NCBI RefSeq assembly: GCF_024713975.1
Contig: NC_091100.1
Location: 14,573,501 to 14,637,500 of the forward strand
Direction: 5' to 3'
Length of the DNA stretch: 64,000 nt
From: Paralichthys olivaceus
Lineage: Eukaryota > Chordata > Actinopteri > Pleuronectiformes > Paralichthyidae
The position numbers were made by a program, and so were the translations under genes. The notes beneath the pieces were generated by a model, which saw only the letters and a program-made list of their open reading frames with translations, was not told the origin of the DNA and searched no databases. Below are positions 11,087 to 33,000 of the stretch, one piece after another. Position 1 is the stretch's first letter, and every line of letters begins with the position of its first letter.

Positions 11087-14000
11087 GTGTGTGTGTGTAT
11101 TCTCTAAGGATTATTCTGGAGCATAATAGGAGCATAACTGATGTGTATATGTTCAATGTAAGAAAAGAAACTAATCAAACATGATGTGATTTGGAACAAA
11201 TTACGTGAAATCAAAGTGAGTGCATGCGCCTGTGTGCATGTGTGTGTGTGTGTGAACTGTGTACCTTGGGATTTACGTGTGTGAGAGCATCCTGGAATAG
11301 CCTCGCCATATCTCTGCTCCCAAGCTGTATGAGCGTCTGCAGACTCAGGCCCCACGTTGACACAGACTGGCTGTAGCGCGCCGTAGCTGCCATGGCGACA
11401 CTGGCTGCTCCCTCAGCATCTCCAGATGAGAGCAGGATCTGCAACTGGTCACATGGGGGAAAACGTCATGTTAGTTGATTCCAAATATCAGTACGGAGTG
11501 TTTGTTACAACCTTTAGACATAATTATCTATTAGGAAAAGGTTAAATGAAGAAAGATTACTTTATCATGTATAAAACTGCCTTTCTTATTATTTCACTCA
11601 GGTAAATAAATAGATGATTTAATATTTGTTTTAAATGAATACTTGGAAAGTGTTACAAGGATCTAAGATCTACACATTATCATCAGATACTCTGTCTTCA
11701 GGTGCAATCACACACACTGTGTTAATTCTGGTCAAAATTTAAAAAGGAAAAGTCAGAATTCAGTCATGCATTAAAGGTCCTTCTCCTGGCCAACAGTCCC
11801 ACTTGTCTGTGCCTTTACTATGCTTGGGTCTAATTCTAGCTTGAGATGTTATCACAGTTCCCCTCTTACTAATCACACCCTTTGTTTAAGTGTAGGAAAG
11901 TTATGTTGCCTTATGAACTGCAAACAAACTGGACAACTGTAATAAAACATGTTGACAAGAAGTCTTCAAATGGAGGAAAGACCAAACCCTGCAGACCTAA
12001 AGACCCTGAAGACTGTCGTTAAATAAAGATGTTATCTTACCCAGTTCTTGTAATAAACCTCCTTCAGCAGTGAGGAGTCGTGAGCACGCTGCAGAACCCC
12101 CAGCAGCCTCTCCTGCCTCTGTGAAACAAACACATGAACAAATGTCAGTATTTACTGCTATTAAAGTAAATGATGTAGTGTATTATAAAATAATGCAAAT
12201 ATTGTTCAGTGAAAAAATCAAAGACTCACTTTTTCCTTCAGCTCTTGGACGTTGGTCTTTCGTTTCTGCCTTTCCAAGCAGAAAGCTGCGTAGCAAGTCC
12301 ACATGGGCTCTACAGCACAAAGCACACAAAGCAAAGCAGTCGTCTGTTAAACTGGCACAACCTGGTGTCAGTGAATACATCAGCAGTAATTTAATAAAGG
12401 AGTTAGTCCAATCTAAGATGTTTTAGAACATTTTACACAAAGGAAACAGCAGCAACAGTTTTTTTTAACTAATCCTCTTCTTATTGTAACTGTAATCAAG
12501 ACTTTTTCCTGCTTATGGGTAATTTTCATACTTGATAAAAACCACAGGTCACTGTATTAAAATTCCAATGTCTTTTTGGAAAATTAGCCCTAATAACCCT
12601 TTGCATTTGTTCTCTGTGTGTGTTCGTATGAGTGTTGATCGTACCAGTGTTGAGGCTCTTGACACCCTCCTCATAGACCTGGCAGCACCGCTCCTCTCTG
12701 CGGTTGATATCTGACGCTCGGCCTTTGGCGGACGTCAGCTCCTCCCCTGCACCGGGAGCCTCCAGCTCCCTTTTGGCCATGAAATCCCACGTCAGGCTAT
12801 CCTCTGTGTAGTTTGTCTGTAAGCTGGAAACAAGTGGAAGGGAGAGGGTGTGTTCATGCTTAATGCTGAAACTATATTTCAGTTCAAAGAATGCAGTGTG
12901 TGACAGAAAAAGCAGCTATATTTTAAGTGAAGAAAACGTACTCTTGCAGGATGGAGTCCTGAAGCTCTTTGGTGAAGTCAAAGATGGCTGCGATGGTCAG
13001 AAGTGAGATGACAAACGCTGCCTCTGTGGGAGAAAATCATCAGCAACACAAAGAAGTGAATCTCAAGCTACAGCAGCCGGTTATCTTAGAATTAGCTTAG
13101 ATTGGAAGCAGTGGGGCACAATTTGCTCTCCCCTCCACTGAACTTCCCCAAAATTAATGTATTTGAGTATAAAAATGAAAAAATATTCTGATGTAAATCA
13201 GGAATTTTTACTATCACATCATGTGTAATCAAGACAGAACATCTGACCCAAGCATAAATTGTGCCTTCTGTGGTACTTTGGTTCTCAATACCTGCACCAA
13301 TCACCATATTACATCTGTCTGTCTAAAAAATATGTTACAAAAGGAACTTGAAACAGATTATCTTTTATTTCAGCAATAAAACTCACTGAGCATTTCTATT
13401 TCTGCACAGAATCACAAACCAATTTTAAAAAGCCCACCTTGGATTTTCCCTGTAGCATCTTTGTACACGACCTCAGCCAGTTTACCGCTCAGGATTTCTG
13501 GAGAAAACTCATATTCACCCTGAAAGGAGTGGCAGAGCAGATACTCCGTCACTGAATAGTAATTGATAACAGAGTGAAAGCTTTGTATTCACGTCATGAC
13601 GCACTCACCAGGTCCATCTCAGCCATTTCCAGCTCTTTTTGCTGCTTCCTCAGTTTCTCACAGTGCAGCAGCTCCATACGGAAGTACTAGCAAAGAGTTG
13701 CAGGAGTAAATGAAAAGGATTTATTTGACACATGCATCCTCAGTCTGAACTTTTTAACAGCTTCTTTGTCATTCAAGAGAACCGGTGGTCCAAGTTTCCT
13801 CATTTAAACTACAAGAGACTGAATCACTTTCAATTCAAAACGTGTACATTTTGCTGCTCCTACCTCCTGGTAAACCTTTTTGTTGTCTGGGTGGAAGCGC
13901 AGGGCCCTCAGAAACAGGTGTCTGGCACTTTCGGAAGAATTTCTATCCTCCAACTCACTCTTGGCGGCCATGATCCACAGAGCTAAGGAGTCAAAATTAG

Positions 14001-16136
14001 AAACAACTTAAGTCTATTTGTAGGAGACACTTTCATCCAATCTTATTTTGACAGAGTATGCTTTCTATTAAACCCCCAAGATGACAATACACTACATTTA
14101 GAAATAATAGTGGAGCCATAAATGTGAGTTAAAACAGTTCTTCTGTACCTGGTTTGTCAGAGTGGATGGCGAGCATGGACGAGAACACTTTACTGATCTG
14201 GCTTTTAGTGGCCTGATAGGAGAAACCCAGAAGAAGCCGAGATTAGAAGAGAGGACACAGTGTTTTGATAGAATCAGCAAATGATAAAGTACTAACCCAT
14301 TTCTTGCAGAAAGCCACATGTGAGAGCCAAAGCTGCACATCAGTCTGTGGGAAACAAAACATGTAATAATTCACATGGTAAATACTTTCATTTATTAACT
14401 CAGTTTAGAGCAAATATTAAACTTTACACAAAGTAACATTTCATTGAATATGTATGTTTTCCTTTGAGAAGGTAAAACACAGCTATACATTTATTCTTTT
14501 GAGCTTCAGAGCAGCATTAAAAAATAAAAAATAACAAACCCCTCACTTTACAGATCATATTTAATTGTAAATAATGATCCTCAAATGCATTTCAAAACTA
14601 TGACATGGGTTTAAAGAAAATAAGTTTGATCAAAACTTACAGCCAGGGCAGTTAGATTTAGATGATTTATTTGATTGTCCGAACTCGATTCATCATCAAT
14701 GAGTTGAGCAAAAGGGTAACTAACCGTAACTTAAATAAATAGTAAGTAATAGTAAGTAAATAATGCGTGTAGGGTACCTTCCACTTATTTGTTGCTCTTC
14801 TGAAGATGCTGTTTATCCTGTGGATGATGGGGAACTCAATCTCTTCTCTTTTGAAGTGGTATTGTATGTGCTGCAAATGAAAGGTTAAGTTAAACAATGT
14901 TAACTACATTAACACTGTACTTTACTTGAATACAATCCACAGTCACTATGAAGGGGACATAAAGTGATATAATGATGCCATTTCCATTGTCGCTGAAGGT
15001 CACTTACCACTCTTCTCTTCTTCACCAGTTCTAAAATGTTGATTTCATACTGTAATCAAACAAGATATGTAAATAAATCTTTCATCAACTTAATTTATTT
15101 GATTCAAATCCTGAATGAACAACTTGCATGATAATGGCGCTGTACCTGAATGAAAGCGATGAAGTCTTCTTTCTTTAAGATCAACCTGTGGAGCTTGTAT
15201 TCCAGGGCCGTCGCTCTCTTGATTATGGATCTAGAAAAGTAAACAGAAACATGTTAGCTTCACATACATCAACACACAGTCATGGGAAGAGTTCTCAGGT
15301 GAAAGAGACACACTGGAGATACTGAACTGCAAATCATAATGAGAATATTGTTCCTAGTAGTAGTATGGTTCTACAGAATATGTTTAATAAAGACATTTAT
15401 ATTTGCCTTTTCTTTTATTAAGGGCCATTAAACCCTAATGTGGAAAATGCTGTTGACACTCTGTTCAAATTGGATTTATAAATATCTACAAGATGGAGAC
15501 TTGAGTTAGAAACTCACCTTGAATTACTTACTCCATAAAGTCTACAAGTTATTTTATATTAGTGTAAGATTACTTATGAAGTACTTTGAAGATAGTTAGA
15601 TGTTTTTCTCTGTTTTAAGTTTTACAACATATATATTTTTAATGAATGGCAATTATGTACTCAATACAGTAATCATATTGTATTCTGATCCTCCCCTAGA
15701 TCTGGAACTATATAACGTGGCACACCTTCCATATAACACACATACTTAAAACATATATATCATATATAAATCTGAGCAGTTCCTCAGAAACAGTGAAGAT
15801 TGTCTCAAGTTCATCCCAGTGTTCACTTTTTAGTTTAGCTCCATTAACATTTGATCTGTAGAATATATCAAGATGCGGAAAATTGATCATTTTGTCCAGT
15901 TTCTCACTGTATTTAATGTCGAGACAAATTCTCGACAGGTCACCAATATTCCTCCATGTGTGTTGTTAGAGGTGGACGTGTTGTCCAGTGCTTCAGTGTG
16001 GTGTTGGAGGGCTGTGTGTGAACACCCGGTGGATGGTGTCTCACCTGACTTCCTTCTGGGTGAAGAGTCCCACTCTCTCCAGCTGCTCGAGCTCAGGGAT
16101 CCGCTCCTCGATCCGCTGCTGAACCACCTCCGCCAT
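8886..16136 (-). CDS. utp6: UTP6 small-subunit processome component
   Basis: Nineteen minus-strand exons join in frame into 593 residues (human UTP6 has 597): 16136-16045, 15230-15146, 15049-15008, 14870-14778, 14344-14297, 14212-14149, 13982-13864, 13686-13609, 13519-13438, 13023-12942, 12823-12645, 12309-12230, 12118-12041, 11438-11265, 10289-10209, 9987-9878, 9781-9715, 9474-9402 and 9040-8886. The start MAEVVQQRIEERIPELEQLE and the end SKHTLLQTGHL are characteristic. In between are HAT (half-a-TPR) units such as ALWIMAAKSELEDRNSSESA and WDFMAKRELEA. UTP6 belongs to the UTP-B subcomplex that assembles on nascent pre-rRNA in the nucleolus and is needed for 18S rRNA maturation. The exon at 12823 was extended to the upstream acceptor because only that keeps the frame and gives the conserved EDLQTN. 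The gene runs divergently from suz12. Exact boundaries are hand-made. Confidence 0.95.
11027..11098. repeat. (TG)n microsatellite in a utp6 intron
   Basis: A TG run of about 36 units with one GC interruption, in the intron between the exons at 10209-10289 and 11265-11438. Confidence 0.95.
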
Positions 16137-18060
16137 CTTGTCACGGCTTCAGCTTTGACACGTTACTTCGCGATCTTAATGTCGGTGACTCCAACTTCAC
16201 TGTGGGACAGAAGCGCTGAGGCGACCAGGCTGCTCCTCGGCTCCTCACATGGGTGGAAGTTGTTATTTGAGGCATTTCCGGTTCCGTCTGCTAATGGTTA
16301 CCGTCGGGAAACACGAGCCGAGCGCGGCTCAGACTGGTTGTGCGGACACATTTTGGATCAAACTGTCGGTGTTAAGATATTTTGTCTGGTTCACACAATT
16401 TAAAATGTTTTTTGAGGGTTGAGATTAGTTTTTAATGTCAGGATTAAATTTAGGTTTAGATGAGAGTGAGGATTGAGGTTTGGTTTTATTGTCAGGATTT
16501 AATTCAAGTTCCCCGTTGGCTGTCCACACTGTAAATATATTCTGTATATGTTGTTTTACTTTGTATTATATTTCTTGTGTTCATGATATTTTTCTTACTT
16601 ATAACTTTATTAATTTTCCACTGGTGTCTTTATTTTAACTATGCCCCTTTGCTATATAAACACTGCACATGTCCCTGCATTGAGATATTAAATGATTATA
16701 TTTAATGGAAATATTTTTGGTTTTGATAACTATTATATAGTGCATCTACTTAGTTTCCTAATTAAACTCAATCCCTGTTATGGAAAATACCTACACTGCT
16801 GTGGAAATATATTTGAAGAATTTCTAGGGATAAATTGTTTTCATCTTGAGTTAAAAACAACATTTTTATACAGTTTTTCTATTAGCAGGTCCCATACTGA
16901 TGTATACTGCAGTATGTTCATGTCAGCAGCAGAAAGTAGTGCACTTCAGTAGTTTCAAAATGTGAACTTTACTTTCCATTCATGTTTCAACTCCATGACA
17001 ATTCAGACTGATGTTTTATTCACTGTACTACATTTATACAACTGTAGTTACTTTACAGATAATTATTTTTGCATAATCAGATCATAAACTATGATACACT
17101 ATAAAATACAAACTATTTAAAGTAGCTCAAATACAGAGGCTTACTAGCAATATTGAAATGTCACTTACACCTAATAAATTTCCAATAATATATATGATAA
17201 ATACAACACCACAGTTTTTTTCATATTGAATACTTATACTACTTAGTTACGTACTCTTAGTTAAGTTATATCTTAAATGAAGTATTTAGTATAGGGAGTA
17301 TTTGTATACAGTGGCAACATGTTTACTTTAGTAAAAGATCTCAGTACAACACTTGCTCATTTCTTGTTGCTCTGCAAGTCTCAATAATATGATGCAGTGA
17401 ATACCAGTGTGAAAACAGTTTGAAAATATTTAAAAACTTATTAATCAATTGATTTTTTTTACATTGATAGTCAGCAATGCAAGGCACCAGTTTAAGAAAT
17501 TGCAGTAAGGTAACAAACAATGCAGTTTAATAGCTGAATAGATTGAATAAAGTAAAAATATGATATCAAGAATAAGAGAAAAATATATGGTAATAATAAT
17601 GGCTATTATTATTATTATTATATGATTAATTTGTACAGCATGTTTCTGAACAAAGTCACAAAATGCTTCACAAGAGGATATAACAGCAAAAAAATTCGAT
17701 AAAAATTCAAATTAAAAATGTGTTATATTATATGAATATATAAAGTCTAAAGATAACACAATCACTGACTGTTTTCTGCAGTGAAAGAGACAAAATCCAT
17801 GAACTCACTGGGTCACAGAGAGAGGATAACACATACTTCTCAGCTCTTTGCTGTGTGTTGCACCTTCATTTATGAGTGATCGCATACATATAAAGGCCCA
17901 TCCTCATCAGATGGACTGTGATGAAGATAGGAATCGCGTGGATTGTGTTCACAGTACGAGTGTGGCTGTGAAAAACAGCTTTATCTGCAGACTCCTCTCG
18001 ATGTGAACACTGACAAACTCGATTTCCCGCAAAATCGCAGAAAGCGAGAGCGGGTTGTGT
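16137..18060. other. Intergenic between divergent utp6 and suz12
   Basis: The first 200 bases are GC-richer and form the likely utp6 promoter and 5' UTR. From about 16400 the DNA is AT-rich, with short ATT trinucleotide runs near 17590-17625. No gene or RNA could be supported. Confidence 0.5.
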
Positions 18061-18676
18061 GTCATCTCCGGAGCGCAGCGGCCAATCACAGCGCGGCATT
18101 CTCTAAGCGCGTCTCCCATTGGTCGACAACAGACTGCTGCTCTGTTGTTCAGTACAAATTGAAGGAAACCACTTCGACAATAAATTACAGATAAAGAATC
18201 CACAAATTAATCCAAAAAGAATCAAAGCCCCTCTGACACCAGGCGGTGTCTGGGACAGCTGAATGCGTGGGGGCCTCAGGCGCACGGAGGTTCGTTTTCG
18301 GGTAAACCATGCTAGCTGTGCTAGCTAACTGAGCAGCATCTCGTCGCCTCCTTCATCTTCATGGGTTTGTGCTGTTGAGTCTGCCAGGCTTGTGCTGGAG
18401 GCAGCGAGGCTAACAAATTAATGCCATCAGCCAGGGTGGGTTTCCTTTATTCACGTCCAATGTTTACTACATGTCATTGCAGAGGTTTTACCATCCTTTG
18501 TTAAATTTAACGAATTGATACGATGCTTAAATACCAGGATAGCTAGCATGTTAGCATTGTGCTTTTAGCTGAGCGAGCTAGCCCCACAGCTAACGCGAGT
18601 GTTTGCTAAGCTAACTTGTTGTGTAGCCACCGGTTGTTGTGTTGTAGTGACTGTGTGTGACCGTGTTCTGTCTCAC
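18061..18676 (+). promoter_or_regulatory. suz12: suz12 promoter and 5' leader
   Basis: A CpG-richer block carries two CCAAT boxes in opposite orientation: CCAAT at 18082-18086 and ATTGG at 18118-18122, about 35 bases apart. Paired CCAAT elements of this kind are typical NF-Y sites in TATA-less housekeeping promoters. The leader to the ATG at 18677 is rich in GCTAGC/TTAGC-like words. The transcription start is not determined, and a 5' UTR intron is possible. Confidence 0.55.
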
Positions 18677-27573
<8,897 letters not shown>

Positions 27574-29760
27574 TGCAGGCTGGATGGATTGAACAATGAT
27601 TGTCATGTTTTTTTTTTTTGTTTGTTTTTTTTTTCTTCTTCAATGAACATTACCAACCCTATGGTGCTTAGATAGGTGGGCGACTGGTCGGCGGAGGATC
27701 TGACCTAAAGCAGACCAGTATACAAGGTAAACAAGTTTTTGGAACTTGAACTGAACCAAATATGAACAATATGAAAGTGAATCACCCACCGCTACACAAG
27801 CAGGAGTGTGAGGACTGGATGTTGCAAGTTAAACCTACTTAATATGCATTTTGTAGGAGCCACTGAAGTTTCTGTGTTTGGATGAGAGAGAACAAACTGA
27901 GAATCCTCTGACACGTAAGACGGCCTTTGGTGTGTCCGTGTTGTTGACAACTGTATCATGACAACAGTTAAAACTGTACTGGTAACATTGTCTCGATTAT
28001 TGTACACATACACAATAACCTTGTTGAAAACGTATCCTTTTAGCTGATTATTTTAGCACTTGGTGTTTGTATTTAGAAAGCTTACATTGAAATTGTCTTT
28101 TATTTCCTTTTTTTTTCTTTTTTCTTTTTTTTTTTTTTTTTTAAATCATGCTGCGCCAAATGTTGAATGCAGCGTTTCCACTGTCACGAGTGGAGAACAG
28201 TTAGTGGATTTGATTTCACTGTTGTGAATGACTTTTAATTTGAAAGGATATACAGTTGAAGAGAACATAACGGTAACTTGGCTTGATTTCTAGAGTATAT
28301 AAAGTCTGTAAAGCTCGTGTTAGGACCCCCAGATGCATTGTGGGTTTTGCTGGTAGGTTGCCATGACAATAGTGTTATACCCGTGAGCTTGGATCCTGGA
28401 CAACAGAATAAAGATTTTGGGTCCAGGCTAAACTCCTACTTTATAACCCCGAAGCCTTTTTGGCCTGCGTTGATTATAGCTCAAGGAAAGCCAGGGAAAT
28501 TAACTTTTCTAAAGTTTTCTTTTTTCCTAAGACTTACTGAAACAACCAGCAGCACATCACCACATGTATGGTGAAGCGTGCATAGCACTGAAGGTATAAA
28601 AGTCAACAGTTTTCTGATGAAATCCACACCTGTAGTTTCTTTTCAGAATTGAGGTTTTTAAACTTGGGTTCACAGAATCAGTAGCTGATTGACAGACGTG
28701 TATTCATGATATCCCATCAAATGTTCAGCTGTGTCCTGTTCTGAGTCCAATAATTCACACATTGCCGTTTCTTCTCTCAAAGCAATATGCTGTTTTATTT
28801 GGATGATTGGTCTTCAGGTCCACATCACTTGTCTGTTAGTTCCAGTTGATGCCAAAGGGGAATATTTTCACCAGTCTTAGTTCTGTGTATTTTTTTAGGG
28901 TCTTTTCCTTTTGTTCATTCCAAAACCAGTTTTTTCAAAAGAAGGCAGCAGTTGTGTCTTGTAGTGTGCACATAAACAGGCCATCATCATGCATCATTAT
29001 ACTCATCAGATTTCCCTCGTTGACAACCAAATCAACAATATTTCTTTTTCCTCCCTCTAATATTAGTAGAGGGTTTCTGTGATCATCAGGAAAAGGGAGA
29101 CATATTCACCATTATTATCAAAACAACCTGTTTAAAAATTGTGAACTGTACACTCTGGCTAAAGGGGTTTTTATATTTAAAGAAATAAAATACATTTGAC
29201 CTTATTTGTGATCGATTTTTGGATATTAGCCATCATTACAATCTTTCTGTCCTGTCTCCTCCTCTAACTTGTTATTCCAGTCTGAATAATACAAGAGTCT
29301 CAGGGCTAAAACCTCTGGATATTGCTTTACATAAGCAGTTTATACAAGAAATTGCAATCTATGTATTAAATGTAAAACTAAACCTTTTATTTCCCAGTTC
29401 AAGAAATGGCTGAAAAGAATAATCAGCTTCAAAGTCAAGACCAGAAAACCAGTCTGTTTGTCTGTCAACAAAACAATCTCAAGTTAAAAATCACTTGTTC
29501 TGGAGCTTCTGACTGCATCACCCTGTCCTCATCACCTCACGGACTCTGCTCGGTAGTGACGGGCTCACTGCAAACCTCAAGAACAACAGACTGAATGACC
29601 TGGTTCTAATCCCAGATTGATGAGTGGAACCACTCGACTTGAAGGATCATCAAATGAGCTTCACCTTATCTGGAGTGAGAGCAGTCTCATAATGTAGTCT
29701 CACCCTCGTTTGGACTAAATTAAAAAAAAAAGCATCTGTCTGCACATAGACGATCTTTGG
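27574..29760 (+). other. suz12 3' UTR and intergenic
   Basis: Contains T-rich runs (27607-27635, 28104-28142) and two AATAAA signals, at 28407-28412 and 29184-29189, giving likely short and long suz12 3' UTRs. No gene is seen between the second signal and the atad5 promoter. Confidence 0.5.
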
Positions 29761-30068
29761 CTAACCCAAAACCTGGCGCGTGTTTTTGACGTCACTACAA
29801 ATCACTTCGGATTGTATTTTGATTTACAGGAACACGTTAAATGTTCCGCTGGGTTTTTGTGTTTATTCGTAGCTTATGCATTTTTATAAATGTGTAATAT
29901 GGTGAGAGTACAGAGTTAATTAGCTGGGTCCGTGTAAAATTTAAAAGTTATGTTAGCTTAGCGTAGTTTGGCGTTGACGTCGCACACATTGACGTCACGG
30001 CTCCAACATGCATGACAGCCAAGCGCCAAACTTGAAACTCCTCCTGACAGACTTTGAGTTTCTTTACG
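29761..30068 (+). promoter_or_regulatory. atad5: atad5 promoter with CRE palindromes and an E2F site
   Basis: Two perfect TGACGTCA (CRE/ATF) palindromes lie at 29787-29794 and 29990-29997, with a near match TGACGTCG at 29975. GCGCCAAA at 30023-30030 is a perfect E2F consensus in reverse orientation, and TTTGGCG occurs near 29968. E2F control fits an S-phase replication factor. Two ATGs precede the chosen start: 30008 (a 104-codon frame overlapping the gene out of phase) and 30012 (seven codons). If transcribed, they would act as upstream open reading frames. Confidence 0.55.
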
Positions 30069-33000
30069 ATGCGAAACAAACTGAAACGAAACAAAACGTG
30101 CAGAGAAACAGCGAGTGCACAAAGTGCCGAGGTGATAACGTTAGCATTAGCATTAGCAGAGTCCAGCCGCTCCAACGAGGGAGATTCACCAGCTCCAGCT
30201 GCTGCAGGCGTCTCCGAGAGAAAAGTCCCAGCACGTCAGGATCAGAGGGAGACATGCTGCGTGAGAGGCGTTCAAATCGCCCCCATCTTCTTACGTACAC
30301 CCAAGAGGAAAGTGAGCAGTGATGCTAATCTGTGTCAGTCTGTAGAGAAGCTGCAGACGCCAGTGCCTCCTCCTCCTCCTCATCAACATCTGTTATCGAC
30401 CTCTCCAGTGGTTCAGCTCTTGGAGGAGGACGAGTACCCTGTGTCTCCCAGGAGACGACATGTGTCACCCTCATCTCTGCGCAGCCGCCTGGAAGAAATT
30501 CAAACATCTAACCCATCATTTCCAGTCCAAACAGTGTTCAGCAGCTTGCAGAAGAAAACAAGACTGCAGGGATTTGGATCCACAGGTGAGATTCAGTCAA
30601 ATTATGTAAACAGCCAGTAAACATTCAGTGTGTGAGATTTAGGTGAAATGGATATTTGGTAGAAATTTAATATAAAATAATCCTAGTGATGTCCAGTTTT
30701 TACTGTCGTCCAAACCGGACAAACACATTTTGAGTTTGCACGACAACTGAAGTTGGCCTCAGCTTCTCTTACATGTTGGGAAGGGGAGGGGGAAATGAGG
30801 ACTATACAGGTGCAAAATGCAACTTCACCACTAGATGTCACTAAATTCTACACACTGAACCTTTAAACCCTTCATCAGGGTTAGCATTAGAAACGGCCTT
30901 GCTTGGGTTGTTTTATACCTGGTGGTCGTATGATCAGTAGAGAAGAGTAAGCAGTCACTTGATTACTGTTGATATGTTTCAGTAGCCACAAGATATTTAA
31001 GGCTTTGTAACCTACCACCATATTGAGTCCCTCAAATTCCTTCAACTTGTCTAAACATTTGGCTCCCCAAACCAAAGAGCACCAGGGATATTACTCACCA
31101 CACTCAGGTTATTGTTTTTGCATCCTATAAACAGTTTCTCATGTCCATTCATGCAATTCACGTGAAATGCCCCTCTCTTCTAAACCAAACCAGACAACTC
31201 CCTGCATCCAAGCTCCCCACAGAAGAGGAGACGAGGAGGTGAAAGCTCAGGGAGGGTGTCCAAGCGTCGGAGGTGTGGTGTCCCTGCAGAGACTGGCGTT
31301 GGTTTGGATCACCGATCAGAACAGGGCATCCTGGAGAGCACCGTCCTTGCTGTGAGGAAGCAGCCCAGCAGCAGTAAGCTGAGCCGCTCTCACACACTGA
31401 AGCAGAGGAGTGGGAGTCTAACAGGCTCGGTGAACAACCCTGAGCTGAACTCTGAATGGATAAATCCCTCAGAATCTGACGACCCGTCACCTATTATCCA
31501 TGATATTCTCCACAGAGGTAAACCTTCTCGTGCATGAATAGATCTGTTTTGCCAAGGCATGTGCTTGATCCTTTTACTAACAGAAAATACACTTTTTATC
31601 CATTTTTCCAGAAGCCAGTTTTGAGGATGTTCTCTGGACAGAGAAGTACAGTCCTCAGTGTTCAAGTGAAGTCATCGGCAACTGTGGCTCAGTGAATAAA
31701 TTACAGAGGTGAGTTTTGTTTATTAGCTTCAAAACACTTTCGCTGACACATTGGACTTGTGTTAATACAACTTTTCTTTTTTGTCTGAAATTCAGTTGGT
31801 TGAAGAAATGGAAATTAAGAGCTGACTGTGACGAGAGGAGAAAGGTGGAGGAAAGAAGAGATGAAGATAACAGTGCAGGTATTTGTCCCACATTACTTTT
31901 GTTCTTATTTCTTCACTAATGGTTTGTTTGGAAAAGTAATCACTGTCCTTTGCAGACTCGTGGGACTGTGGAGACTTCCAGGGTGAGGCTGTGGCAGAAG
32001 ACGACAGAGAGGATCCACTGTGTAACACCATGCTGATCACAGGGCCTCCGGGTGTGGGGAAGACTGCCTCAGTGTATGCCTGCGCTCAGGAGCTCGGCTT
32101 CAAGGTTGGAATTTATGAAAAGCTCCAATATCTTTCAAAACAAACCGCCAACGTGTGATAAATGCATCAATTATTCTTATCTTTAAATTTGACCCAGCTA
32201 AGAAAAGAAACATTGAACTCTGAATCTCGGTTGGGGGAAAGTTCTTACTATTTATTCAGACACCACTAAGAACCATGAAGAAATAAAACAAACATGTATA
32301 AGTACAAGTATCAAATCTAATCCAACCTGTTCCTTGAAAGATTCCTTAAAATAATATGATTAAACATTTCCCATATATTATCCAGATAACCAGTTTGTGG
32401 TTGGATGTTCAAACTCTAACACTTGCAGAATTGAATCACAACTTGTTTATGCTCTTGTAGCTCATTGTATTTATGCCTCATTTTACTTTTGTCTGATTCG
32501 TTTGTCTCAGAGATCAAGAATTTGAGATTAGTCGTAAAAATCACCAATCACAACTCTAAGTCACGTCAGAGGGAACAATTACAACTTACTTGATTTGCTT
32601 AAGCTTTAAGCTTTGCCTAAGACATTTGTAACTCTCTCTAGGACCAAATCACACTCACCATTTTCTAGTCTTTCATGACAGGTAATCTCCTGAGTATTTT
32701 ACTATAACTCTAATGTTTGTTTTACCTTTTCAATCAAAGGTGTTTGAGGTGAACTGCTCCTCACAGCGCAGCGGCCGCCACGTTCTGTCCCAGCTGAAGG
32801 AGGCCACCCAGTCCTACTTGGTGGAGACGTCGGGCAAAGATCCACTGAAACCAGCTTATCTCAACAACTACAACACCAGCACTCCTAAAGCTGACGCTTT
32901 CCCTGGTGAGAGATGGCTGAGAGAGACGGGGTCTTCATTACACTTCTTTAATACTGAGACAAAAGCTTGCAACAATGACTGTGTTGTGAAAGTTAAAAAC

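Noticed and set aside
15887-16144. 85-codon minus frame over utp6 exon 1
   Set aside because: Arg/Ser-rich shadow frame; the true utp6 start MAEVVQQR lies in another frame of the same exon with a proper donor at 16045.
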